Part shown: piece after piece, positions 16,645 through 26,300 of the stretch
Layout: every line of letters starts with the position of its first letter
Position numbering within the stretch: position 1 is the first letter of the stretch
Source: Paractinoplanes tereljensis
GTDB taxonomy: Bacteria; Actinomycetota; Actinomycetes; Mycobacteriales; Micromonosporaceae
DNA: 64,000 bases
Direction: 5' to 3'
Assembly (NCBI RefSeq): GCF_016862435.1
Contig: NZ_BOMY01000053.1
Coordinates: 62,001-126,000 of the forward strand
Made by a program: the position numbers and the translations under genes
Notes under the pieces: generated by a model
What the model was told of the DNA's origin: nothing
The model's input: only the letters and a program-made list of their open reading frames with translations
The model's database searches: none

Positions 16645-19578
16645 CCCGGCCGCGACGGCCTGCAGCCGAGCCAGCACCCGGTCGGTGCCGGGCCGTCCCG
16701 GCCCGGTGTCGCAGAGCAGCACCCGACCCTCGTCGACGCCGAGCACCACGAACCGGGTGGCCGGCGGGAACAGCGCGGCCGGCTCGTCCCCGCCGAGCTT
16801 CCCGAGCCGCCGCGCGCTGACCGACCAGATGACGAACTCGGTGCAGCCCGCGCTCGGCTTGCCGGCACTCAGATGCACGTCGAGAAAGCCGGGTTCGACC
16901 AGCTCGGCGCCGGTCCGGTAGGCCGCGGTCTGCTCGGCGGTGAGCCGCCCGGTGCGGTAGACCGGCCCGAGCACCGCGGGCATAGCCTTCAGTCCGTAGG
17001 CGGCACCACGCGCGACAACCGCGGCGTCGTCCGCCCCGCGCCCGGTCCGCAGCGCCTTGTTGACCTGCTCGCGTTCCCCCGCGCAGTAGGCCCGCAGCGC
17101 GACCAGCCCCGCCACCAGCTCCACCGAGTCAGAGGCGGCGCGCAGCCCGGGTTGCTCGGCCAGCGTCCGGACCACCACCCGGGCATGCGTGTCGTAGCGC
17201 CCGGACAACACCGTGCGCAGCCGGGGCCGGTCATCGGCGGTCCAGTCGCTGGCGCTGATCCACAGCGGCCGCCCAACGCTCGGCCTCGGCGCGAGCACCG
17301 GCTCCGGCGCGATTGCCGCCTCGACCACCGCGTCGGTTCCGCTTCCCGCCTCGGTCGCGCTTCCCGCCTGCGTGGCGCTTTCCGCCTGGGTTCCGCCTTC
17401 CGCGTCGGTTCCGCTTTCCGCCTGGGACCCGCTTTCCGGCCCGGCCTGCGCCTCCGGCGCATCGCCGACAGCCAACGCGGCCACATTTTCCCCAGGCCCG
17501 GGCGCCGCGCCTTCCGCCTCCGCCGCAACAGCTTCCACCAGCCGAGGTACGGGTACGGGCACCGCAACCGCCCCCGCCTCCGCCGTCGGATGAGGCGTGA
17601 GCAGCGCAATCATCGCGGCGCTGACCGGTTCCGGCCGCCGAGCCACCACCGCGACGGCTGGCTTCCGAGCCGCCCCCGAGTCCCCGGCGGGCTTTCGCCC
17701 CGCCTCATCCGCCACCGACGGCGCCTGGTCCGGCACCTCCGCCGGATTCCGCACCTGCTCCAAGCCGTCCGCCACCGACCGCGCCTCGTCCGAGGCCTGC
17801 ACCGGATTCCGCACCTGCTCCAAGCCATCCGCCACCGACCGCGCCTCGTCCGAGGCTTGCGCCGGATTCCGCACCTGCTCCAAGCGATCCGCCGACGACC
17901 GTGCTGGAGCCGGCGCCTCCGCAGGATTTCGCGCCTGGTCCGATGCCTGCGTGGGATTCCGCGTTTGGTCTGAGCCGTCCGCCGCGCCATCCGACTGATC
18001 CGAATCAGGCGACGGCTTCTGCGCCCGGTCCGGGCCAGGCGCGAGCTTCTGCGTTTGGTCCAGGGTCTCGGCCGCGCGCTGGGCCTGATACGGCCCCTCG
18101 GCCGGGCCCTGCGCACGATCCAGGCCACCCGTCGGAATCGGAATGATCGACGGAACCGGCGACTTGGTCGGGGCCGCAGCCGACGCCGGTCCGGCGGTGG
18201 GGGCCGACAGCGGCACCGGCGCCTCTTGGGGCGGCGGAGCCGCCTGCTTCCCGCGCTTCGGCAGACGGAGAGCGACCGAGTTCGCGGGGCTGAGAGTCGG
18301 CACCGCCACCGGTCGCGGCGTCTCCACCGTGGGCGCTTCGCCGAGCGCGGGCGCCGCGCCGGCGCCCACACCGCGCGCAGCCCGGCCTCGGCGCTCCGGG
18401 GCGGGCCGGACCTCAACGGTAGGCGAATCCGCAAGCCGAGGCGCCGTGGGCGGGGAGCCAGTCGCCCTAGGACCGGCCGCCCCAGGACCGCCCAGCCCAG
18501 GACCGTCCAGCCCAGGACCGCCCAGCCCAGGACCGCCCGCCCCAGGAGCGCCCGCCCCAGGAGCCGCATAACCGGGACCGCCCAACCCAGGCGCCGCGGA
18601 ACCAGGAGCGGCTGTGGCTGGGGCGGCGGAGATCGGCGCGGGGGAAACGGGGGCGGCGGAGGCTGGGGCGGCGGAGATCTGGGGGTGGTTTTCGGGGGTT
18701 TCGGGGACCGGGAGGATGGGGCCCAGGGGGTCGGGGTCGGGGTTCCCGGGGGTCCAGCAGAGGAAGTCGGTGGTGGTGGTCAGGACGCCGCTCCAGCTGA
18801 CCGACATCTCGCCCGCCGGGCTCACCACCGGGACGCCGAGGGCGTCGGCCAGTTCGGCCAGCAATTTCGGCTGGTCGGGCAGGCCGTGGCCGAACACGAC
18901 GACCGAGCCGACCGGGCCGGTGGGGCCGGACAGCCGGGCGGTCAGCAGCTCGGCGAACGGGGCCGCCGGGTAGGGCAGGCCGGCCACCAGGAAGCCCTCC
19001 GGGCCGGCGTCCACCTCGATCAGCGGGCCGGCCAGGGCGCGGCCCGAGCCGACCGGGGACGGCACGGTGGCGAACGTCCAGCCGCCGGCCGTGCGGATGC
19101 CGCGGTGCACGGGAATGGTCGGGGTCGGCCGCAGCACCACCGGGCCGGCCGAGGACGGAGGCAGGCCGTCCCAGGGGTCCTCGTAGACCGAGGTGCCGTC
19201 GGGGCTGCAGGTCACCCAGCGCGCCGGGCCGGTGCCGTCGTAGAGCGGGCCCAGCGGCACGGTCACCGGCACCCGGAGCTGTTCGGCCAGGCCGTGGGCG
19301 GCGTTCACCGCGCGTACGCCGCTGGCGATGTCGCCGCCCAGCAGAACCAGGCGCACGCCGGGCGAGCCCGGGAAGTGGTCGGTGACGATGGCCGGCAGGA
19401 CGGCGAACAGGCCGGGGTTCGCGTTGGCGGCGGCCGTGCAGACCACCACGGCCGGGCCGGGCGGCAGCGCGGTGGCGAAGTCCCGCCCGGCGTCCGGGGG
19501 CTCGCCCTCGGCGCGCACGACGACGGTCGCGCCGACGTTGCGGGCCAGGAGCGCCGGGGGCCGGGCGGGGGCGGTCAC
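16561..19578 (-). CDS. Large protein with low-complexity linker and C-terminal ADP-ribosyltransferase-like domain
   Basis: 1,005 residues from GTG 19578, overlapping the AAA+ stop as GTGA. Residues 1 to about 350 form a globular region with no family I recognise (TAPARPPALLARNVGATVVV; VRLVLLGGDIASGVRAV). About 350-770 is Ala/Pro/Gly-rich with tandem repeats. The last 200 residues resemble the R-S-E ADP-ribosyltransferase fold: VYRTGRLT for the Arg motif, FLDVHLSA where FLSTS is usual, and TEFVIWSVSARRL then EPAALFPPATRFVVLGVD at the ExE position. The second, catalytic Glu appears to be Ala, so activity is doubtful. It is the last gene of the secretion unit; its stop lies 83 bases inside the convergent SARP gene. 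Function is unknown. Confidence 0.72.
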   Translation of the reverse strand: MTAPARPPALLARNVGATVVVRAEGEPPDAGRDFATALPPGPAVVVCTAAANANPGLFAVLPAIVTDHFPGSPGVRLVLLGGDIASGVRAVNAAHGLAEQLRVPVTVPLGPLYDGTGPARWVTCSPDGTSVYEDPWDGLPPSSAGPVVLRPTPTIPVHRGIRTAGGWTFATVPSPVGSGRALAGPLIEVDAGPEGFLVAGLPYPAAPFAELLTARLSGPTGPVGSVVVFGHGLPDQPKLLAELADALGVPVVSPAGEMSVSWSGVLTTTTDFLCWTPGNPDPDPLGPILPVPETPENHPQISAAPASAAPVSPAPISAAPATAAPGSAAPGLGGPGYAAPGAGAPGAGGPGLGGPGLDGPGLGGPGAAGPRATGSPPTAPRLADSPTVEVRPAPERRGRAARGVGAGAAPALGEAPTVETPRPVAVPTLSPANSVALRLPKRGKQAAPPPQEAPVPLSAPTAGPASAAAPTKSPVPSIIPIPTGGLDRAQGPAEGPYQAQRAAETLDQTQKLAPGPDRAQKPSPDSDQSDGAADGSDQTRNPTQASDQARNPAEAPAPARSSADRLEQVRNPAQASDEARSVADGLEQVRNPVQASDEARSVADGLEQVRNPAEVPDQAPSVADEAGRKPAGDSGAARKPAVAVVARRPEPVSAAMIALLTPHPTAEAGAVAVPVPVPRLVEAVAAEAEGAAPGPGENVAALAVGDAPEAQAGPESGSQAESGTDAEGGTQAESATQAGSATEAGSGTDAVVEAAIAPEPVLAPRPSVGRPLWISASDWTADDRPRLRTVLSGRYDTHARVVVRTLAEQPGLRAASDSVELVAGLVALRAYCAGEREQVNKALRTGRGADDAAVVARGAAYGLKAMPAVLGPVYRTGRLTAEQTAAYRTGAELVEPGFLDVHLSAGKPSAGCTEFVIWSVSARRLGKLGGDEPAALFPPATRFVVLGVDEGRVLLCDTGPGRPGTDRVLARLQAVAAGSAERAEAAEAPGVDEAGRAYRRDEVVA
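17701..17940. repeat. 60-bp tandem repeats coding for a 20-residue unit
   Basis: Near-identical 60-base units start at 17701, 17761, 17821 and 17881; the middle two differ at very few positions and the outer ones are more diverged. They encode the charged linker unit built around GLEQVRNPA and SDEARSVAD in the ART-like protein. The in-frame 60-base period indicates expansion under coding selection. Confidence 0.85.
18481..18567. repeat. 15-bp tandem repeats coding for Gly-Pro-rich linker
   Basis: Five consecutive 15-base units related to CCCAGGACCGCCCAG run from 18481 to 18555, with a decayed sixth. They encode GGPGL-type pentapeptides in the ART-like protein. This is a likely slippage hotspot where length may vary between strains. 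Confidence 0.8.
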
Positions 19579-22500
19579 GACGGCACCGCCACCGCTACGT
19601 CCTGCGGGAGCAGGGTGCGCAGGTCGTCGACAGTGGAATTGCCGGAGGCCCGCAGCCGGCGGGACTGGCGGGTGATGACTTCTTCGAGCACCTGACGGGC
19701 GTACCGTCCATTGCCGAAGGCCTTTCCGCGCGGGACCGACTCGAAATGGTCTCGCAGCGCCTGCAGGGTGTTTCCGGCGCATTCGTAACCGGAGCCGCGG
19801 GCCAGGTTCTCGAAGATGGCCACCAGGTCGTCGGCGGAGTAATTGGCGAAGTGGATCCGGCGGGTGAAGCGGGACTGCAGGCCGACGTTGGCGGCCAGGA
19901 AGCGACTCATGTCGTCCTCGTAACCGGCCGCGATGACCACCACGTCGTCACGGTGGTCCTCCATCAGCTTCATCAGGGTTTCGATGGCCTCCCGGCCGAA
20001 GTCCTGGCCTCCACCGGCCGGGGCCAGAGTGTAGGCCTCGTCGATGAACAGCACGCCGCCGAGCGCCCGTTCGAAGACCTCCCGGGTGCGCTGCGCGGTG
20101 TGCCCGATGTACTCGCCGACCAGGTCGGCGCGGGCGGCCTCGATCAGCTGGCCGCGAGGCAGGGCGCCGAGCGCGGCCAGAATCTCGCCGTAGAGGCGGG
20201 CCACCGTGGTCTTACCGGTGCCGGGCGGGCCGGAGAAGACCAGGTGGCGGGAGACCGAGGCGGCGGGCAGGCCGGCCCGGACCCGGGCGCGGGTGGTCTC
20301 GAGCAGGTCGATGAGCTCGGCGACCTCGCGTTTCACCTCGGACAGGCCGATCATCCCGTGCAGACGTTCGAGCAGCCGGTCGACGGTGGCCGACCGCTTG
20401 TCGTCGGCAGCGGCGGTGGGCTTGGTGATGCCGAGGTCGTCGGGGAGCAGCTGGGCGAGCTCGATGCCGGACGACGACGAGGACTGGGCGAGCCGGAACG
20501 CCTGCCGGCCGATCATCTCCTCGAAGACCTGCCGGGCGACCCGGGCGTTGCCGAAGTGCGCGTTGCGCGGGATGCCGTCGAAATGCTCGGACAGTGCGGT
20601 GCGGGTCTCGTACTCGAGGCTGTAGTGGTGGGTGCTGCACATCCGCTCGACGATGGTGACCAGCTCGGCGGTGGAGTAGCTCTCGAACTCGATGGTCTTG
20701 GCGAACCGGGAGGCGAGACCCGGGTTGCTGGCCATGAACGTCTTCATCTGGTCGGAGTAACCGGCGACGATCACGACCACCTCGTCGCGGTGGTCCTCCA
20801 TCAGCTTGACCAGGGTGTCGATGGCCTCGCGGCCGAAGTCGTGGCCGTTACCCCCGTCGATCGGGGCGAGCGTGTAGGCCTCGTCGATGAACAGCACGCC
20901 ACCGATCGCGGCCTGGAACTTCTCGGTGGTCTTCACCGCGGTGCCGCCGACGTGCTCGGCCACCAGGTCGGCGCGGGCCGCCTCGATGAGCTGCCCGCCC
21001 GGCATCACCTTCAGGGCGGCCAGGATCTCGCCGTACAGGCGGGCCACGGTGGTCTTACCGGTGCCGGGGGCGCCGGCGAACACCATGTGCCGGCTCATCG
21101 GGGGCAGCGGCAGCCCGGCCGCGGCCCGGCGCTGGCTGACCCGGTGCAGGCCGACCAGGGTGGCCACCTCGCGCTTCACCCCGGCCAGGCCGACCAGCGC
21201 GTCGAGCTGGGCGAGCAGCGGCGCGGCGGTGTCATCCCCGGCCGGTTCGGCGGCCGGGGCAGCTGCCGGGGCGGCGGCCTCGACCGCTTTTGGCCGTACG
21301 GAGGTGCCGGTCACCTGGACGTCCGGGCCGGCCTCGTTGACCACCGCATCGGCACCGTTGTCGAGCAGTTCGCAGCCGAGCACCCGGCCACGGGAACCGG
21401 GCGCGAACCGCACCGGCGGCCCGGAGCAGTCGTGGATGCGGGAGTTGCGCACGGTCAGCTCACCGCCGGCCAGCGCGAGCAGCCCGGCGACACTGGCGCC
21501 GCTGATGTCGGCGGCGGTAACGACCGCTTGGGCGCGCGCTCCCACCCGTACCCCCCAAGGCGCACCCTCGATGCGTGCCTCGTCCGCGATGAGCTCGGCC
21601 CCGTCGGTGGCCTCGAGGCCGGTCGCGAAGCGGCCGCCGCGCACCTTGGCCCGCGCCTCGCCCTCGGCCCGGACCGACCCGCTCGCGGTCACCCCGGTGA
21701 GTTCGACCCGGGCGCTGCCGTGCGCCAGCACCGATTCCAGTTCCACCTCGGTGAACGTGCCACGCGATTCCTCGCCGAGGTCGACGCCGCCGCTCCGGCC
21801 ACCGGTCAGCCGCAGTACGGCGGTGCCGGCGACGGTGGCGCCGGGCGTCCGGCAGGCGGACGCCTCGACGACGGCCTGGGCCGCGACGAACAGGCCGTGC
21901 CCGGCCACCTCGACGATCGTGCAGTTCCGCAGCACGGTCTTGGCGCCCCCGGCGGCGACGAAGCCGTGCCCGGCCGCGCCCCGGACCGTGCAGTCCTCGA
22001 ACGCGGGTGTGCCCTCGACGACCGCGATCCCGGCGCCGCCGGTGTCGTGCACCGTGGTGCCGGTCAGGATCGGGGATCCGCCGTCCTCGACGACCATGCC
22101 AGGCCCGTCGACCGGCCCGATGTCGCAGCCGTCGAGCCGGGCCCGGCCGCCGGTGGACAGCACGCCGACCCCGCGCACGTCGCTGATCGCGCAGCCGGTC
22201 AGCGCCGGGGTGGCGGTGCCGGCCAGCACGACGCCGGTGGTGGCGATGTCCTGCACGATGGTGTTCTCGACGCGGCCGGTGGTGTTGCCCTCGACGAGCA
22301 GGCCGGCCCCGGCCGGGGCGGTGAGCCGGCAGCCGGTGAGGTCGAGGACGCCGCCGCGGGCGTGCAGGGCCACCACACCGCGGCCGGCGATGTCGCAGTC
22401 GGCGAGCTTGAGAGTGCCGCCGGCCAGCTGCACGGCCGGCAGCTGCGGGCTGCCGCCGGCGAAGGCCAGGCCGCGTACGGCGGCGGTGCCCCGGGAGACG

Positions 22501-22706
22501 AACGCGGCGACCTGCTCGCCGCCGTCCACGGTGACCGTGCCGCGCCCGTCCTCGGCGACCAGCTGCACGTCGTGCCCGACGGTCAGCTGCTCGCGGTAGG
22601 TGCCGGGCTGCACGAGCACGGTGGCACCGGGCCCGGCGTCGGCCAGCGCCGCCGAGATGCTCGAGTAGCAGCCGGGCTCGGTCTGCGACACCGTGAGGAC
22701 CTTCAT
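19575..22706 (-). CDS. Right-handed beta-helix protein fused to two CbxX/EccA-type AAA+ ATPase domains
   Basis: 1,043 residues. Residues 1 to about 455 are short repeats of a parallel beta-helix (pectate-lyase-like, NosD/periplasmic copper-binding type): GATVLVQPGTYREQL, then repeated CxI/xGxGV rungs. Two CbxX/CfxQ AAA+ modules follow: the first Walker A GAPGTGKTT near 545 with FIDEAYTLAP, the second GPPGTGKTT near 825 with another FIDEAYTLAP and sensor/arginine-finger regions SRFAKTIEF and SRFTRRIHF. EccA, the cytosolic ATPase of ESX systems, has TPR-CbxX architecture; here the TPR part is replaced by a beta-helix and the ATPase doubled. It probably acts on the locus's secreted substrates. 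Confidence 0.88.
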   Translation of the reverse strand: MKVLTVSQTEPGCYSSISAALADAGPGATVLVQPGTYREQLTVGHDVQLVAEDGRGTVTVDGGEQVAAFVSRGTAAVRGLAFAGGSPQLPAVQLAGGTLKLADCDIAGRGVVALHARGGVLDLTGCRLTAPAGAGLLVEGNTTGRVENTIVQDIATTGVVLAGTATPALTGCAISDVRGVGVLSTGGRARLDGCDIGPVDGPGMVVEDGGSPILTGTTVHDTGGAGIAVVEGTPAFEDCTVRGAAGHGFVAAGGAKTVLRNCTIVEVAGHGLFVAAQAVVEASACRTPGATVAGTAVLRLTGGRSGGVDLGEESRGTFTEVELESVLAHGSARVELTGVTASGSVRAEGEARAKVRGGRFATGLEATDGAELIADEARIEGAPWGVRVGARAQAVVTAADISGASVAGLLALAGGELTVRNSRIHDCSGPPVRFAPGSRGRVLGCELLDNGADAVVNEAGPDVQVTGTSVRPKAVEAAAPAAAPAAEPAGDDTAAPLLAQLDALVGLAGVKREVATLVGLHRVSQRRAAAGLPLPPMSRHMVFAGAPGTGKTTVARLYGEILAALKVMPGGQLIEAARADLVAEHVGGTAVKTTEKFQAAIGGVLFIDEAYTLAPIDGGNGHDFGREAIDTLVKLMEDHRDEVVVIVAGYSDQMKTFMASNPGLASRFAKTIEFESYSTAELVTIVERMCSTHHYSLEYETRTALSEHFDGIPRNAHFGNARVARQVFEEMIGRQAFRLAQSSSSSGIELAQLLPDDLGITKPTAAADDKRSATVDRLLERLHGMIGLSEVKREVAELIDLLETTRARVRAGLPAASVSRHLVFSGPPGTGKTTVARLYGEILAALGALPRGQLIEAARADLVGEYIGHTAQRTREVFERALGGVLFIDEAYTLAPAGGGQDFGREAIETLMKLMEDHRDDVVVIAAGYEDDMSRFLAANVGLQSRFTRRIHFANYSADDLVAIFENLARGSGYECAGNTLQALRDHFESVPRGKAFGNGRYARQVLEEVITRQSRRLRASGNSTVDDLRTLLPQDVAVAVPS

Positions 22707-22737
22707 ATGAGGTCTACGGCCAGCCCCGTCCGATTGT

Positions 22738-23382
22738 TCACGCCGGTTTGCTCACCGCGGCGAGCGCGCGGTGCAGGGCGGCCGGTCCGACCGGCGGGAC
22801 GGCGTAACCGGCGGCCGCGATGTGCTGCAGGAGCGACGGGTCGGGGGCGAAGCGGTGCCGGTCCAGGTAGTGCCGGGTGCCCTCGGACCACACCCAGGTG
22901 CCGTCGGTGCGCAGGTCCATCGGCACCGACTCGGTGCCGTCCACCACGTCCTCGATCAGCACGGTGGTGACAAGTAGCCGCGGCGCGGCGGCCAGGTAAC
23001 CGAGGACCCGGTCCCGGTCGGGACCGTCGAGGTGGGTGCCGTCCTCGTCGAACAGCTCGGCGAACTGGATCTCCGGGGCCGGGGCGGCCGTCCACAGCAG
23101 GGCGCTGTAGGCGAGGGCGGCCTTCTCCCGGCCGTCCAGGTCGTCCGGCTCGGCGAAGGCGATCACCTGGTCGCCGAGCGCGATGCGCGGGCCCTGCACC
23201 AGATAGACGCGGCGCGGCTGCGGCCCGGCCAGCCAGGTGCGCCACAGGGCACGGGCGCCGGCCGCCTCGGCGGCCGCGATCGCCACCCGATCGGTGTCGT
23301 CCAGATCGGCCGTCCCGATCAGGTCGAGGCAGTGCGGTGCCCCGGCCGGCGCGTCCGGGGTGACGGTGTAGGGACTACGCAT
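22738..23382 (-). CDS. Conserved small protein after the giant effector; candidate immunity protein or chaperone
   Basis: 214 residues from ATG 23382 with AGGAG upstream; the start overlaps the giant gene's stop by eight bases, so the two are translationally coupled. No signal peptide or membrane helix. An acidic N-terminal half (LIGTADLDDTDRVAIAAAEAAG, FAEPDDLDGREKAALAYSALLW) is followed by a C-terminal motif, DLRTDGTWVWSEGTRHYLDRH and LLQHIAAAGYAVPPV. I have seen this style of motif in actinobacterial hypothetical proteins next to type VII substrates, but I cannot name a family. Position directly after a CpnT-like toxin is where immunity genes usually sit; a secretion chaperone is the alternative. 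Confidence 0.75.
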   Translation of the reverse strand: MRSPYTVTPDAPAGAPHCLDLIGTADLDDTDRVAIAAAEAAGARALWRTWLAGPQPRRVYLVQGPRIALGDQVIAFAEPDDLDGREKAALAYSALLWTAAPAPEIQFAELFDEDGTHLDGPDRDRVLGYLAAAPRLLVTTVLIEDVVDGTESVPMDLRTDGTWVWSEGTRHYLDRHRFAPDPSLLQHIAAAGYAVPPVGPAALHRALAAVSKPA

Positions 23383-26300
23383 CTGCTCTCCTGAACGGGA
23401 AACCGGGGGCGCCGGGGATGATCCGGCGCGGTCCGCGGTCGCGGGCGTCCTGCTGGGCGAACTGGAGGGCGAGGGCGTCGGCCAGTCCTTCGGCGTCCGC
23501 CTTGGCGTCCAGGTAGGCCCGCTGGGCGTCGCGCGTCGCATCGAGGGCGGCCTGGTGGCGGGTCCGGGCCGCGGTCTCCGCGGCCGAGCCGGGCGCGGCC
23601 GCGCGCAGCTGCTCGGCCGCCAGCCGGATTTCCTCGCCGGCAGCGATCCAGGTGTTGCGCAGGCCGAGCACGGTGTCCCAGGCGTCCAGGACCGGCTGGG
23701 TGCCGGGCTGGCCGAGCCAGCCCTCGGCCCGGGCCACCTCCTCGGGCAGCTCGACCTCGATGGACTGCGGCACGATCCGGTGCCCGGCGCCCGGGCCGTC
23801 CGGGTCGTCGTGGTCGCTCACCACGTGCCGTTCCTCGACGGTGATCGTGAAGACCATCGCCCGGCCGCCGCCGCGCTTGGTGTTCGAGCCGGTGGCGACC
23901 TGGGACTTGCCGACCTGGGCGCCACCGGTGTCCGGGCCGAACCGGACCGCCGTGCCCAGGCCCTGCTGCGGCAGCGTGGTCACCCCGGTGGTGGCGGTCG
24001 GCACGCCGGCCTGCAGGCCGGTGCGGGACTGCTCGGCGGCCACCTGTTCGCCGGACCGGGTGTGCTGCTGCGGCGTCTCCACCTTGTCGTCGTCGACGAC
24101 CCGCATCAGGGCGGGCCGGCCGAGTCGCGCGTACCGGGTGAGGGTGGCCCGGAACCGCGGCATCCGGGACGGCCCGGTCAACTCCGCGGACAGCCCGCCG
24201 TCCAGGATCGACGGGTAGTTGGCCTTGGAGAACTCGGGGCTGCTGAGGCCGTGCACCAGCGCCGGGATCTGCGAGCGGGAGCCACGGACCGGGTCGGTGA
24301 TCATCTCGCCGCGCCACGAGCGGGCCACATGGTCGCCGATGGCTTCGCGCGACGCGGCCGCCGCGGCGACCGCACCCGGATAGGCCGTGACGGCGGCCTG
24401 CGGCGGCAGCTGCCAGGTTCCGCCGTTCTGCCACTGCCGCAGGGCGGCCGCGGTGGTGCCGGCGCGGTCGAGACGGGCGGCCGCGGCGGGCCTCGGCGGG
24501 GCCGGCGGCGGGGTGGCCCGGGTGGCCGACTCCGGGATCCGCAGCCGGATCGGGACGGTCGTGTGGACCGGGGTGCCGCCGGGCACGTCGACGGTGAGCG
24601 TGAGGGTGGCCTCGTAGGCGGCGAGCGGCCCGGTGCTGACCACCATCCGGTCGCTGTTGGTGGCCTGCCCGGTGATCCGGGTGGCGCTCCACTGGTTGCC
24701 GTGGGTGACGGCGGGCTGCACGCCGATCGCGCCGGCCTTCGGTGCGTCCGGCACCCCGCCCGGCCCGTACGTCGCGGTGGTGTCCCACCCGGCGGCCTTG
24801 GTCCTGCTGGCCGACGTGCCGTACTGGGCGTTGGCCCGGTACTCGACCTCGATCTTGTCCTTGGTGATGTCGGCCAGCCGCAGGTTGCTGAGCCGGCCGG
24901 TAACCGTCACGTCGGCGCCGTCGGCCGTCTTGACCAGGCCGAGTGTCCAGCCGACCCGTTCCCGGCGGAACAGCCGGGTGGCGGCGCCGTGGGACAGGAC
25001 GCTGTCGATGAAGCCCATCAGGCCGGCCCGGCTGAGCATCTGCCGGACCCGGGTCTCGTTGCCGAACTCATCCTCGACCCCGTCGCCGGGCAGCAGGCCC
25101 TGCTCCCGCAGCTGATCGGCGACCTGCTGGTAGATGCCGGGGTCGCCGAGATCGTCGACGTAGGCGCGGCCCAGGTCGCCACCCTCGGCGCCGGGCACCG
25201 GCAGGTGCCAGGTGTGCGGCGCACCGGGGTCCGGCGCGACCAGGCTCGGCGGTTCCGGGAAGTTCCGGTCGAGCCAGCCCTGGTCGACCAGCGGCGACCG
25301 GGCCGGGCCGGCCGGGTGCTGCTGGTTCCACTGCGCGATCCGGCGGTTGGCGGACCGGATCTCGTGCACCGGCACGGCGAGGACCATGGCGCTGGTGGCG
25401 GGCACGATCCGGTGCTTGCGGTGCGGGGTGCCGGAGAGATAGCCGGGCGTGCCGGACCAGGTGCTGCTGCCGTTGAGGTGCCAGTTGCCGTCGACCCGCA
25501 GCAGGACGACGTCGGTCTTCTGTTTGACGTTACGTTCGATGCCGCCGCTGCGGCTCTCGGCCGACCCCTGGCCCAGCAGCCCGCGCAGGGTGGCGCCGAG
25601 GCCGGCGCTGCCGGCGTACCGGCCGTCGCGATGGCCGACGCCGGCCGAGACCCGCAGCGCCGCCAGGAAGGCGCGCGCCTTGCCCCAGCCGAGCGGGTAG
25701 TTGGCCTGGCTGGCCATCTCGGTCTCCCAGCCCTTGGCCGCGGTGGGCGTGTAACCGGTGGGCTCGAACGCGACGTGCAGGGTGCCGAGGTCGTTGGCGA
25801 ACACCCCGGCGCCGGTCATGGTGCCGGTCCCCTGCCCGTCGCCGAGGATGCCGCCGAGCCGGCCCTCCACGAACTCGGGGGTGAAGAACGAGTCAACGGT
25901 CTCCCGGGGGACCGCGCCGGGCAGGGTCAGCATGTCGCCGCCGGGAAGGCTGCGCATCAGGCGCAGCGCCTCGTCGCGCAGGCCGCGCATCGGGCCGAGA
26001 TTCACCAGATGGGTACGGGTCGGCAGCATCGGGTCGGCGGGCCGAGGGCTCCGGCCGTCCCCGGTCCGGACCTGGCCGAGCCGGTGGGCGGACGGCTGGG
26101 TCATCTCGTTCTTCGCGACCCAGATCCGGGACATCCAGACCGTCATGGTGCCGTTGCCGAGGTGGACCTCGTGCTCGCCGAGCCGCACCTCGGCGCCGCC
26201 GCCGGCCCGGGGCACCGCCGAGCGGGCCGGCCCGGGGTGGGTCAGGCCGAGGCTGAGCGCCCGCCAGGTGCTGTTCAGCCGGCTGTGCCGGCGCACCGTA

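Noticed and set aside
17701..17940. 60-base repeats considered as a CRISPR array
   Set aside because: There are no unique spacers between the copies; the repeats are contiguous, in frame, and code for a charged linker.
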